Notes under the pieces: model-generated | Seen by the model: only the letters and a program-made list of their open reading frames with translations | Told to the model about the DNA's origin: nothing | Database searches by the model: none | DNA from: Phymatolithon calcareum | Lineage: Eukaryota; Rhodophyta; Florideophyceae; Hapalidiales | Length of the DNA: 64,000 nt | Assembly: GCA_977006965.1 (NCBI GenBank) | Contig: OZ345358.1 | Coordinates: 2,356,001-2,420,000 of the forward strand | Direction: 5' to 3' | In this document: one piece after another, positions 20,760-30,775 of the stretch | Numbering within the stretch: the stretch's first letter is position 1 | How the letters are laid out: every line of letters begins with the position of its first letter | Translations under genes and position numbers: made by a program

Positions 20760-20999
20760 GATGAAAAGTGGGTGACTGTGGTTGGAAAGTTTGAGGAGCG
20801 CGATAGTGAGCAGGACAAGTTGACATTCTTATAATGATTTTGTCCGGCTGACTCGGAATTCCGCCGAGATCGATGCAAGCTTGAATTCCAGTCAGGAAGT
20901 TCCTTTGAGATTGATGCAAACTGGAATCTAGTAATGAATGTCCGTAAATGTATCATATCGGGTTTCGGAAGCAGTTTTTGGCCCAGCGAAATAAGTATA

Positions 21000-22309
21000 C
21001 AGTCAACCCTCGATAACTGGATGGCTTCGGTCGCGGAGTCAGAAATCCAGATATCGAGGATAATCCAGGATGGAATTCATATCATATCGCAAAGACTACA
21101 CGTGTAGCTCAGCAGCCCATGTGGCAGAGGCAGCCGACGTGCAGTTGCGGCAGTCGATGCCGACACACTGCGCGAATCTGAGAATCCAGGGAGCAGAGAA
21201 GCGGATGGTGATGCGATCGTATAAATTTCAATAGTTGCAATTGTTGACGGCATTAGGCTCGTGGGAACTGTGCGGCCCGGAACTGCAACATAACTGGAGG
21301 GTCATGGTGACACCGATGTATTAGTGTATATCTTCGTAACTGTTGCGCATGCGTACAGTATGAACCAACTGTGGCAGATAATGTGCTTGAAGCGTTTATA
21401 AGGTTGGAGAATCTGACGAGCCGTCAGGTGGTATCACGCTTTTGGAACCGCGGTCAAAGTTGGGAATATGGACGCCATTGGCAGCGACAGACTTCACGCA
21501 GAGGATACAGAGGAGCTAGTCACATTGGATGGTGCAACAGTAAGCCCAGAATCGCCTGGAGCGCTTTTCGAAGATGGCGACGGACCGACCGGAAAATCAC
21601 GAAAGTAGATGGTGGCTCCGCGGATGGCAGAGATACAAAGGGGCTTGCGCAGGCCCGGTGTAGCAGGAATAACTGGTATTCGCATGCTAATTGCAGACAT
21701 ACTTGCTTACGCTGAAAATCCGGATTACAAAGAAGAGGTTGGTGATGCAATTGTAGAAATTCTCATATTTGCAGTTGTGGATGGGGCGGCACTAACTAGA
21801 TTGGGGTTTCCATGACTTTAGAGGGCTACAGGAGCGCAAGTGCAGCTTTAAAGAGCTGGATCTCTGATGTCTTTATCCCCATTCGAAGATTATGTGGTAG
21901 CTAAAATCGCGTTCGACGGCATTGCCGGGATCGAGACTGCTACCACTATGGAGGGCTGAATGCTGGCGCAGTGTCAACAGTCGTCGAAGACGCGATCGGT
22001 AATAAGATGTGCGTACACTCGAGGACTCTTACCGAGGTCTAGCAGCCATGGAAATGGAGGGCTGTGCCTTACTACATTCTTTGGACAAGTGATAACGTGC
22101 AGAATATGCTCCGTGACATGTACTCAATATTTTATACATTTTTAAGGTATGCGCCGTGCATCGGCAGTCAGGATATTCTACTACGTGAGTATTCTGAATA
22201 TATTAAAATTTCGATAAATTTTGGGCTAAACGGTAATCGTGGACGCACGCAATATTCTAAAAACCGAGGTTATACGCTTAAAGAGGATCCAGTTATCGAG
22301 GGTTGACTG
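21000..22309. mobile_element. 1.31-kb pogo/Tc1-mariner-like element with TA target duplication
   Basis: Both ends read inward as CAGTCAACCCTCGATAACTG, a form typical of pogo/Tigger elements, and each is flanked by TA (20998-20999 and 22310-22311). The right protease arm carries the empty site (AAGTATAGCGTGC, near 22680-22692) with a single TA, which confirms the insertion. The interior has short open frames (for example 21609-21815), but I find no DDE/D catalytic block, so this copy is non-autonomous or badly decayed. Confidence 0.85.
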
Positions 22310-22321
22310 TAGCGTGCAACC

Positions 22322-22676
22322 ATGGGAATGTTCTCGTGGTGCAACAGAGCAAAATCTCTTCGGCTATGATACACATGTGTGAAGTTGTAATTTACTGTGT
22401 ACTTAGTAACGATTGTCATATCGTTTTTCTCAAGCCTGCGGTCTGTAAGATGCGTGAACGGCAATGCGAAATGCATCATAAAAATATGTGGGAAAGCTAA
22501 AATAACCGTCAGGAAGTGGTGAAAATTGGGAGACAGAATGTTGTGACTACTTTTTAGATATATTTTTGATACTCGAAACATCCCTCATAATTTACCGAGC
22601 ACAACGCGACCAACTTTTTCAGTATAATCTTTGAAACTTCCACAACTTGATTTTTTCCCCCTGTTTAACTTTCCCC
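22322..22676. other. Spacer between the arms of the inverted duplication
   Basis: About 355 bp of AT-rich unique sequence. It shows no gene, repeat or strong hairpin. It holds the far upstream sequence shared by neither arm. Confidence 0.5.
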
Positions 22677-22927
22677 TGCTTGCACGCTATACTTATTTCG
22701 CGGGGACAAAAACTGCTTCCGAAACCCGATATGATAAATTTACGGACATTCATTACTAGATTCCAGTTTGCATCAATCTCAAAGGAACTTCCTGACTGGA
22801 ATTCAAGCTTGCATCGATCTCGGCGGAATTCCGAGTCAGCCGGACAAAATCATTATAAGAATGTCAACTTGTCCTGCTCACTATCGCGCTCCTCAAACTT
22901 TCCAACCACAGTCACCCACTTTTCATC

Positions 22928-24007
22928 ATGCCAGGAGCAGAGAACGATCACTCGGCAGGAGCCCCCCGTCCCCCTCAGGATGAGCCCAATTCGAATTGCT
23001 CTGTAGAGTGCAAGCAACTGCTCATCCCAAAGTACAATGATCTGATCGGCAATGCACTCCTTAACGCCCCTGTGAGCGCTATCGCTGGAATCACCAGTGA
23101 TGCCGAAAAATCCCTCTTCTCCGGCTTCGGAATTGACACAATCGGTGGGCTGTTCAACAGCATATTATTCGACAGAGTCAAAACTGTGGCTGAAGCTGCC
23201 CGCAAACAACAGGAAGAGATCGATGCTGAGAACGCCTGGCTATTCGATGAGTCTGTGCCCATGGCCTCCCCAAACGACAATTCAGACGCCCCAGTGCCAG
23301 CTCCGGCCGCAACCGACGGCACGACGCGCATAGCGAGAAGTGTTATCGGCGCTGATGAACGGGTAAGGGTCGACCCTTTGGGACCTTACTTTGAAGCCAT
23401 CTGTTTCCTTGGCATGACGGCTCATAATGGCCGTCGTTTCAGAGGAACCGGTTTCTACATTAACTATGGTGGTCAAGCGGCGCTACTAACCGCCGCACAC
23501 TGTCTGTACGATTCTTCCAACGGAGGTTATTACAAAAATGTAAGCATCGTTCGAGGTCGTTCCGGACGCAGCCAGCCCTTCGGTGTGAAAATGGTCAGCA
23601 GCTCAGCGCTACGCGTGCCTGAGGAGTGGAAAACTCGAAAGAGTTGGGAACACGATTATGGTATCATTCTCGTGGGTGGTAAGCCATGGGGCTTTGGAAT
23701 TCAAGCGATGGCTGACAGCGATCTTAAAGGAAAGCCTATTCGTACGGCAGGATATCCGGGAGATAAGAGGGGTTATAAGATGTGGTATGACGACGGTCCA
23801 GTGACTGAGGTCTGGAAACGCAAGATTTTCTATAAGGAAGATACGGCAGGTGGACAGAGTGGCTCTCCGGTATGGGCAAAAGTTCCTGGGCAAATCTGGT
23901 GGAATGCAGTGGGGATTCATGCGTACGGAGTTTCTTCCTACGGTGCCAACAGTGCGACCCGCATCACGAACGAGATGCTCGCTCACATCTCTGCGTGGAC
24001 CCAGTAA
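22928..24007 (+). CDS. S1B-type (V8/trypsin-like) serine protease, right copy
   Basis: The near-identical partner of the gene at 19680-20759: same length (359 residues), same triad (H191, D243, S311), same leader. The ATG at 22928 follows TTTCATC and is shared with the partner. Residues 216 (Gln) and 267 (Lys) are the only differences at protein level; both lie in the protease domain outside the three catalytic motifs. This arm contains no transposon, so its flanks probably preserve the ancestral layout. Both copies remain open, so either the duplication is young or conversion keeps the copies alike. Confidence 0.9.
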   Translation: MPGAENDHSAGAPRPPQDEPNSNCSVECKQLLIPKYNDLIGNALLNAPVSAIAGITSDAEKSLFSGFGIDTIGGLFNSILFDRVKTVAEAARKQQEEIDAENAWLFDESVPMASPNDNSDAPVPAPAATDGTTRIARSVIGADERVRVDPLGPYFEAICFLGMTAHNGRRFRGTGFYINYGGQAALLTAAHCLYDSSNGGYYKNVSIVRGRSGRSQPFGVKMVSSSALRVPEEWKTRKSWEHDYGIILVGGKPWGFGIQAMADSDLKGKPIRTAGYPGDKRGYKMWYDDGPVTEVWKRKIFYKEDTAGGQSGSPVWAKVPGQIWWNAVGIHAYGVSSYGANSATRITNEMLAHISAWTQ

Positions 24008-24416
24008 GTCTGAAAGCATAGGGTCGCTTATTGTGCATGGAATTTTCAAATATATCGCTCTTAGCGTCACACCGATATATATATTTGAAGTGGAGTGTTG
24101 CAAGCACTCAATGCGTTTTCCGAACGTACTCGAGATAAATCCTGCTGGGAATCTTTGTAGAATGAATTGCAGAAGGGTTATCTGAACTGAATTTTTCTGA
24201 TAAAAGCATTGATTTGTATTTGTTTCGTTATGGAGATTTTATACTGTTGAGTGGGGTATTGCAGTTTGATGATTTAACGTGCGTCACCAAGGTGGAATGA
24301 TCGGAAATGTATTCCGTATTAACGAAAAAAGTACTTTTACTACCTGATCTCAACAAATTTGTTCTCTTCGTGTTGCAGCGCGAGGTCTGTTAATGGGATG
24401 CCGCTCATCAATAAGC

Positions 24417-24690
24417 GGATATTTGATGAATTTATTTTGAGAGCACCCAAAGCCTCACCTTGGAGTAAAGGGGCAGCTCTGGCGATATTCTCTAAGCTAC
24501 AGTCCTCTGGCTACTCAACACGTTCTTGATTTGTAACTCTCTCCCAACAGGAGCTCCTTTGAGTCTCTTGCACTCAAACTCAATTTCTGTACTTATCTTC
24601 GACGACGCTAAAGTACGTTAAAAGGCGACTAGCTCGATCACCGCGGTAATCGTAAAGTAGGCACCCCAATACTGATTTTCTCGAAAGTTT
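24417..24690 (-). mobile_element. E-family retroposon, copy 3, 3' fragment
   Basis: It begins with GGATATTTGATGAATTTATT, the reverse complement of the E 3' end, and follows the E sequence at about 85-90 percent identity by eye for about 250 bp. It then stops where the poly-T of an F element begins. The encoded part corresponds to the last third of the E ORF and has lost its frame. Confidence 0.8.
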
Positions 24691-24900
24691 TTTTAATAAT
24701 TCAAGTTTCTTTAAAAGCGCCACAGACATCCGAACATATGGGCAAGGCTTCCTGTGATGCTACCTACCTTTGTGCAGCTCACGAAACGCCCACCAGAATG
24801 GCGGACGGGAAAACTCAGGATTCAAGGTAATCCTATCTCAGTCCTTTACGGGGTTGTTGGTGCTTGGACTCTACTGCTTTTTGCTTTGCCTTCTGCGAAT
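24690..24900 (-). mobile_element. F-family A-tailed retroposon, copy 1
   Basis: On the reverse strand this matches the copy at 45760-46030: ACCAACAACCCCGTA, CTGAGATAGGA, TTTTCCCGTCCGCCAT, CGTTTCGTGAGCTGCACAAA and the end GTCTGTGG followed by TTTTAAA. It finishes in an A-rich tail (poly-T on the plus strand at about 24690). It is 200-250 bp long with no RNA polymerase III boxes that I can see, and probably a SINE-like or 5'-truncated LINE family. Confidence 0.7.
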
Positions 24901-24945
24901 CAATGCAGACCTTCTTCGTTCTCCATGCGTTCTATGAGTGTCTTG

Positions 24946-25876
24946 CCAGGGGAATGTTAAGAGGGGGACAAAACCGAACCCGGTGTCATACAACTTTTGC
25001 AAGTCTATCATATGTCGAGGCTTTATGAAGCAGAAACATTAGGGCGAAAATCGCATCATAAAAATACTAGCGAAATAAGATAAAACTTGCATTCCTCATG
25101 CGAACATTAGGAGTTCCCAATGTAGCGGGCAGCTCTCGTTGCTCGACTCGTTTCTTGGTAAGAAATAACTAGAATTTAGATTATCGGGAAAGTGCCCATG
25201 AGGGCACCGCGCTCACTGCACAAACCGAGCCGAAAAAATTGAACGCTTATGAAATTACTTTAGGCGATTTCGAGTTTTTGGCGGGCATGTTTTCAACTCT
25301 ACTGTGGCTCCTCCCAAAACCGACCTCGACAGACACGGGCGCAAGCAAAGAAGCTCGCGCAGGCCGGCATTGTCTCCCTTTGCCTCTTCGCACCATCTGC
25401 GCAGTTTTGGTTGTCTTTGGCGCCAAATTCTCAGGCCGAAGAGACGCGATATTATTTTCCAAGCAGAGGATCCAAGCGATTTGGCCCAAAAGTTATTTTG
25501 CATGAGCTCAGGTTTCCCAATTGTGCCAAATGTATCCTGTCGTTGGCAGCCACGTCTCCACGTTTTTCTCACATCTTCGCGCTGCTGCAAGCATCCGTGT
25601 CGAATTCGGGTATGTCTAAGCAGCCATTACTGCACTGTTCGTGCTCTGTCGTTGTGCATCTTAGAGTCGAAGGCGCCCTGTCGCATTCTTATTGGTGGCC
25701 GCGGAGCTTGGACTTCGTAGAGACTCTGACAGTGCCGTGTTTTGTCGAAAAAAATTGATACAGTGATTTCCTCATAATGCGCTCAGCATAACGCACGCCT
25801 CGATTTTCTTAGCGTGCTTGTTACAAAGTGGTATGACACTCGATTCGGTTTTGTCCCCCTCTTAACATTCCCCTGG
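24946..25876. mobile_element. 931-bp TIR element with 5-bp target duplication TCTTG
   Basis: The ends are inverted copies of CCAGGGGAATGTTAAGAGGG, and the match continues through ACAAAACCGAA to about 50 bp with few mismatches. TCTTG is repeated at 24941-24945 and 25877-25881. Internal frames (for example 25304-25720) have basic, cysteine-containing segments but no domain I recognise. The 5-bp duplication rules out Tc1 and hAT; the superfamily is not assigned. Confidence 0.75.
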
Positions 25877-26282
25877 TCTTGCTAAATAGTAAGGGACGCA
25901 TATTTTCAGTGCCACTAATTCTCACGTCTGTGTCACTATTCACGAAAAAGGCATTTCAGTGTCACTATTTTGCAAAATGACACGTCAGTGTCACTAATCT
26001 GAAAAACAGGGCCTTGGTGTCACTGAGGCCTTCCTGAAAACACAAAATAAGACGGACACAATTTTTGGATGCAGTCACGCGAAATTGCGCAGGATATTTG
26101 TTTCGACTCCGAAAAACATATTTCGGTATTCGTATTATTTATTGTAGGGTACTGCATCTTTTTTCGGAAGATATACTATACTGTACTGCACTATATCATG
26201 ACGATAAAAGTAACAGCGCTAGAGCTCCTGGATACTCGGAGGAATACGCGCTCGCTCCTCATCTCAACGCTAACCCTACATC

Positions 26283-27467
26283 ATGGTGAGGCTCAACATT
26301 TTGCTTGACCTTTATCTCAATCGACAACACAAGTGGCGAATTCTGGCCTCCCGCACACGGCTGAGGAGCAGAATCTCAAGTCATTCCCGCCGTAGGCGCG
26401 ACCGGAGGATATCTCGGCGTGCGCTTCAACATCCTTCTATGTCTGGATTCATGACCCTCTTTGTGTCTGGTTGTGACCAATCGCTCATAACTTTAACCGA
26501 GTTTGACCATAGATCTTTTCGAGACTTGTTGAGGATGTTCGAACCAGTCTATTACTCGTACACGCCATACTCAGAAGACGGAAGAATCAGGAAACTTCCA
26601 GCACATAGTTCTGGAAGAGGTCGCCAGAGGACTATGAAATCTATGCACTGCTTAGCTCTCTTTCTCGCCTGGGGGCGAACGCGGGGATCGGAATTCATGC
26701 TATCTATCACGTTTGGAGTGACGGGAACTGTCGCTTCCCTTTTCATTCGCATTGCTCGTCGGATTATCATCCGTATGTTATCAAACAATCCCCTCGCGGC
26801 AGTCAAGATGCCCTCTGATGCAGAAGTCGTTGCGTATCAGGAAGTCATATTGGCGAAGTACCCCTTGCTGAAAAAGGAATACGCAGTAGCTGATGGACTG
26901 AAGCTCACACTGGAGCAATCCGGAGATATCGTCATCCAAAACATGTTCTACAATGGATGGACTCACGACCATTACGTCGGAAACGCGTTTGTGTTAGCTC
27001 CTTCAGGTGTTATTATTTGCTGTGCAATCAATGCGCCCGGATCTATGCATGACTCCATGATTGCAGAGTTTGGGAATGTGTACACCAAGTTGAAAACTAT
27101 TTTTGATCGTTGCGGTGGTCAGTGCATTGTGGACTCTGCGTTTGCGAAAGGAGAGCATCTATACTTAATCAAGTCCGCACAGGACTTTTTAATTGGGGCA
27201 GAAGAAAATGTTGACGTCAGTGAAGCAAGGCAAGCAACATCTGTGCGGCAGGCCTCTGAATGGGGAATGAGAGCTTTGCAGGGCACTTTCCCACGCATAA
27301 AGGACCGAATGATATATGAGGACCACGGAGAAAGAAAGAAGATATTGGAAAGCATTATCCTTTTGTTTAACATGAGGACTAGACTAGTTGGAATAAATCA
27401 GATTCTTTCCGCTTTTATGCTACACTTAAGTGTTGAGGCGAATGAGCTTCTAATTAGCATTTCGTGA
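26283..27467 (+). CDS. PIF/Harbinger DDE transposase
   Basis: An uninterrupted 394-residue frame from the ATG at 26283. The catalytic DDE_Tnp_4-type core shows the conserved acidic positions D204 (AVADGLK), D257 (PGSMHDSM), D284 (IVDSAFAKG) and E326 (RQASEWGMRA). The N-terminus (20-46) is strongly basic, and residues 70-160 hold the helix-turn-helix-like part found upstream of the core. Length is typical for the family (350-450). The enzyme would cut the element at its 3-bp target duplications, together with the Myb-like partner at 28690-29187. Because frame and catalytic residues look intact, it may be active or recently active. Confidence 0.9.
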   Translation: MVRLNILLDLYLNRQHKWRILASRTRLRSRISSHSRRRRDRRISRRALQHPSMSGFMTLFVSGCDQSLITLTEFDHRSFRDLLRMFEPVYYSYTPYSEDGRIRKLPAHSSGRGRQRTMKSMHCLALFLAWGRTRGSEFMLSITFGVTGTVASLFIRIARRIIIRMLSNNPLAAVKMPSDAEVVAYQEVILAKYPLLKKEYAVADGLKLTLEQSGDIVIQNMFYNGWTHDHYVGNAFVLAPSGVIICCAINAPGSMHDSMIAEFGNVYTKLKTIFDRCGGQCIVDSAFAKGEHLYLIKSAQDFLIGAEENVDVSEARQATSVRQASEWGMRALQGTFPRIKDRMIYEDHGERKKILESIILLFNMRTRLVGINQILSAFMLHLSVEANELLISIS

Positions 27468-28689
27468 AAATAAACATGCCCGTGTAATCAGTCCCGACTC
27501 ATCGGGTTAACAATGGTACGTCTCCAATGCAGCGCTAATCTCTCAACACTCAGCGCCTAACTGCTCATTTTCATTCCATTCACCAGTTTCCGTGAATGGC
27601 ATTCGTCCTCTTGGTAAATAGCGCCAACTGGTCGTTTGTGTTTCCTACATTGCATTGAGCACATTCTAACGTTCTCCACTTCTTCCTCCGTCGAGAACAA
27701 GGGCAGATAAGCATCCGACGCTTGCTCTTCCTGGGAAGCAGATATATTGTCATTCTCTGCCAGTGCCTATCACCGCGCACTCTTTGATCAATTGTAGATT
27801 TTGTTCCTCGCAAGGTAGCACACAACACAATTCTCAATTAGTTTGCATTGGACATGGGTAGCATTTTTGCTATGGACGCAGTTTGGCACCTACGAGTATG
27901 ACGCGGCTTGGTACCTACGATTACAATCATTCCTTTGGGGAAGTATTTTCAATATCTCGCACGCGCCAGGATCTCGAACTTTCTGCGCGTGAATCACTTT
28001 TACACCCTTAATCTGCACGATAGAAACCAGTGGAAACCCTTCGATACATTTTTTGCTATCTTACCGTTTAGTAAAAGACGAATTATCTAACTATCATTAC
28101 ATTTCTTGGTTTGTGTTTCTTCCTAGCCGGTCAAACTGACAAAGCTTGTTTGGTGCAGTATAAACAGTTACCTGCCGCTACCCAGACGCCTGTCTGTGGT
28201 CCCCACTGTATTTGTACTTATTCACCTTTGCCGTCCGATCTACTCATGTGGTATCGCATATCTTGCAATACTTCTTGCAGCCCCTTGCAATTGACTTTTT
28301 ATGACCCAGAATCCTCCAATTCGAGAAAAAGCTGCGGAAATTGCACAAGACTGTGACAATGAGGTGCACGCTTTACAATCAGAGCAGGGATCTCCGCCCA
28401 CTCCCTCCGTGCCTCAAGGGCTCAGGTCTCCGTGCCTGTCAACTGCGAGCCCAACAACCAATCGAGCTCCGGATATTGCAGACACACCCGGCACTCTTCG
28501 CATTTTTTACGGAAACTACCGCTGTCCACTCATTCTTCCGCTCCGAATCATCACCGAAGTGGGTTTCTATCAGGATCTCCGCAACAGGCGGTATTCTCAG
28601 CATGCCCACCCGTGATGCCGGCCCCATCCTCGAACGCATGACGTCCTCCATTGCCACGCATTAATTCCTACAACCAACCGACGTCGAGC
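27468..28689. other. Spacer between the two Harbinger genes
   Basis: About 1.2 kb. A proline/serine-rich frame starts with an ATG at 28301 and runs to 28615. It may be an upstream exon of the Myb-like protein, but I could not place a convincing splice pair. The rest shows nothing recognisable. Confidence 0.35.
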
Positions 28690-29187
28690 ATGTTTCTAGA
28701 GGCGGAAACTTCGCATCGTGGTCAACCTGGTACAAGTGCCTCGCATTCTGAAATTCAAGATCATCAAGCACTACCCCCTGCATATGATCCCCCTGCAATT
28801 AGGGTAGGCGGGAGAGGAAGGTCTAGAGTTCGTGGTGGAAGTATTCGCGGAGGTATTGAGAGGCGGAGGCGAAGTACAACAAACCGACAGGCTGCCATTG
28901 TGTCTGCGGCAGGGGGACGCGGAAATTGGTTCACCCAGAAAGAAGTGGACAGTTTACTTGAAATTCTCGCTGAAACTCTTCCTTTGGGCAGGATGGAATG
29001 GGAGTCAGTCGCAAGGCAGCACGCTTTGAGGTACCCAAGAACAGAGCGATCTGTGGAGTCTCTTCGAAGAAAATTTGGATGCACAACGCATCCTCCGTAC
29101 ACGGAGCAGGAAAAAACATTTTTTTGTGTCAACCTACAACGAGTAAACACTATAACCAAAACGAAGCATTTGTGCGGACTAAATTAA
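28690..29187 (+). CDS. Myb/SANT-like partner protein of the Harbinger element
   Basis: 165 residues from the ATG at 28690; the frame is open 13 codons upstream to a TTG. Residues 38-62 form an RG-rich basic stretch. Residues 79-130 resemble the Myb-like domain DUF6818: NWFTQKEVDSLLEIL, then LPLGRMEWESVARQHALRYP, then ERSVESLRRKF. PIF/Harbinger elements use a second Myb-like protein to bring the transposase to DNA and the nucleus, and its position downstream of the transposase fits. The usual K.PTGDP tail after the domain is absent; the frame instead enters TTHPPYTEQEKTF and stops near the right end. So the gene may be truncated or have a missed intron. Confidence 0.7.
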   Translation: MFLEAETSHRGQPGTSASHSEIQDHQALPPAYDPPAIRVGGRGRSRVRGGSIRGGIERRRRSTTNRQAAIVSAAGGRGNWFTQKEVDSLLEILAETLPLGRMEWESVARQHALRYPRTERSVESLRRKFGCTTHPPYTEQEKTFFCVNLQRVNTITKTKHLCGLN

Positions 29188-29669
29188 TCACGTTGACGCA
29201 AATTTATGATAACCAGTCACGATTTGTGCGTACTATTTTCTAATTTGTGTTTTCAGGAAGGCCCCACTATTTTCCAAAAATGGCATCTCAGTGTCTCTAA
29301 TCTGCCAAACGGATCGACCATGTCACTAAAAATTACAGAAGAAGATAGAAATGTACAATTATCGGGAAATAGTTATTGCAAAGTCTATTCATCTTGTGGA
29401 AATTTAGCATAGAGTAATACTTCGTGCCAAGTCCACGTTTTGCAAGCTCCAGGTGTTGTGCACAAGGTTTTCAGAATCTATATGTTGCTCATCGGGTGGT
29501 AATGTTTACCTTTGTAACGGTCTAATCACGAAAAAGCCGAATTGGCCCATAACATGGATAAATCGAGCCAAAGAGAACCTTTTGCAGTAGTGTTCTGTGG
29601 CCAATACCAAAGTTCTCGCAAAACCGCAGGCATGATTACAGTGATGGCTCTGAACGGTCAATTTAATGC

Positions 29670-29966
29670 AAGGGGGCACCAGGTACCTCAATAAAATGAA
29701 CAGTTACGCGCGTAATTGTTCATTTTATTAAGGGCCGATGAACGAATAGTTCCAAAACGGGAAAATAGGAAAATGAGAAATTGGGAACTCGATTACGTCC
29801 AATAGAATACCTGCATTTGTGAAATTTTACTTCTTCTTCTTTCCAGTTCAAATTCCACAAGTGCACGTATTCTATTGGACGTATTGGCGTTCCCATTTTC
29901 TCAATTTCCCATTTTCCGGGTTGGGATCTATTCGCTCTTCGGCCCTAAGGTACCCGGTGCCCCCTT
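29670..29966. mobile_element. About 300-bp MITE with 130-bp inverted arms
   Basis: The ends read AAGGGGGCACCNGGTACC inward on both sides. The arms match for about 130 bp, including AGGGCCGA, AATAGNTCC and ACGTCCAATAGAATAC. The left arm carries a 40-bp palindrome (29690-29729) that the right arm lacks. I find no convincing target-site duplication. Confidence 0.75.
29690..29729. repeat. 40-bp spacerless palindrome inside a MITE arm
   Basis: The arm AATAAAATGAACAGTTACGC meets its reverse complement at GC|GC with one mismatch in 20. The opposite MITE arm runs straight from GGTACCT to AGGGCCGA, so these 40 bp are an insertion. Confidence 0.9.
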
Positions 29967-30020
29967 TACGGAGTAAGTTGGAAACCTTCCATTTTAGATG
30001 GTTTCTAGCTGCGTGTATCA

Positions 30021-30565
30021 TAATTAAGTGTATTTATTGAGCAGGTACCATGTGTCCCAACGTGAGGAAAGCTGGCATCTTTCTTAGCTTTCTAAAACAC
30101 TCGAAACTTCGGTTCCTTTATCAGAATTACTTAGTATCGCGTCGATGGCTCGGCCCACGTTGGTCTCCTCTGTAGGGGTCCATGTTGGCCTTCTGAGGAT
30201 GCTCTTCAGTATTCTTACTGCCCATGATCTTTGACTGCCCATTTCTTCTATTAGCTTCGGAGGATTTCTTGGAAACTGACCTACAAACCATCTTGCGCAG
30301 AGAATTCTGTACTGCTTTCTTTCATCCTCACTGCTTGGTGCAGTAGACCAATTTTCGTAGCGCGGCGTTCTTCTTATTGTTCTCAGGCTAGATTTTCGCA
30401 TGCGGTCCAGCGTCTTGAGTTCCAGCTCTGCCCCAACGTCGCGTGTCTCCTTCACAACCTTCCTAAGTCTTTACGTTAACTTCGAGAGCAGGCTCTGTCG
30501 GCGGAACTTCCATGGTTCTATTTGGCAGAGCTTCATTAGTCTCCTCCAGGTTGCAGAGCACCTCT
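30021..30565 (-). mobile_element. LINE-A tail, copy 2
   Basis: The reverse complement matches 15720-16309 of LINE-A, from GGAGGAGACTAATGAAGCTC to the 3' end (AATACACTTAATT). Blocks such as RWFVGQFPRNPPKLIEEMGS are readable on the reverse strand. The copy is 5'-truncated and frameshifted near 30360. Confidence 0.85.
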
Positions 30566-30619
30566 TTCCCCTGCCTTCATGCGCAGCATTTATTTTGTCC
30601 GCGGAATGAATGCAGGTGG

Positions 30620-30775
30620 AAAAGTTTTTTTGCGACTGTTTAGTTGTTTGAAAGCTCTCATTAACACTCCTAAGACTGTACGGGAGCAGCTTTTCGTAAC
30701 TTGTACATTCTAGTATATCGCCTGGTCCCTAATACAGGGACTCGTCGTTCTCCATCTTGTCAAAGGTGAAAAAGG
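30620..30775 (-). mobile_element. LINE-B 3' tail
   Basis: The reverse complement matches 39490-39695: GGAGAACGACGAGTCCCTGT, TTAGGGACCAGGCGATATAC and AAAAGCTGCTCC. It lacks the short F insertion of the other copy, so it serves as its empty site. Confidence 0.75.

Larger units (their letters stand above)
16335..24310. repeat. Inverted duplication carrying the two S1B protease genes
   Basis: The right arm is about 22677-24310. The left arm is the reverse complement, split into pieces at 16335-16410, 17249-17288, 19469-20999 and 22310-22321 by three DNA transposons. Joined, the left pieces give nearly the right arm's length (about 1.6 kb). Arm identity is very high: the two proteases differ at two residues. 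The spacer between the arms is about 355 bp (22322-22676) and holds nothing recognisable. Confidence 0.85.
26025..29265 (+). mobile_element. PIF/Harbinger transposon, apparently complete
   Basis: A 3241-bp element. The left end reads GAGGCCTTCCTGAAAACACA and the right end, inward, GGGGCCTTCCTGAAAACACA; similarity continues to about 25 bp with two mismatches. The trinucleotide ACT is duplicated (26022-26024 and 29266-29268). T copy 1 (about 11050-11066) shows the unoccupied target GTGTCACTATTTTCC with ACT once. Two genes lie inside on the plus strand, a DDE transposase and a Myb-like protein, the pair expected for this superfamily. Confidence 0.9.
25894..29669. mobile_element. T element copy 2, interrupted by a Harbinger element
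   Basis: The left end (25894-26024) has the same GTGTCACTAAT-type motif series as T copy 1. The body resumes at 29266-29669, with the stretches CAAGCTCCAGGTGTTGTGCA and ATTCATCTTG shared with 11170-11260. Its right end is missing: a MITE begins at 29670 and a LINE-A tail follows. It has no coding capacity of its own. Confidence 0.75.

Noticed and set aside
21371-21815. Transposase gene in the pogo-like element
   Set aside because: The frames are short and show no DDE/D block or helix-turn-helix that I can recognise.
24754-24960. Host gene shared between 24.75 and 45.8 kb (PTFVQLTKRPP protein)
   Set aside because: Both frames lie inside F retroposon copies, antisense to the element, and the similarity ends where the element does.
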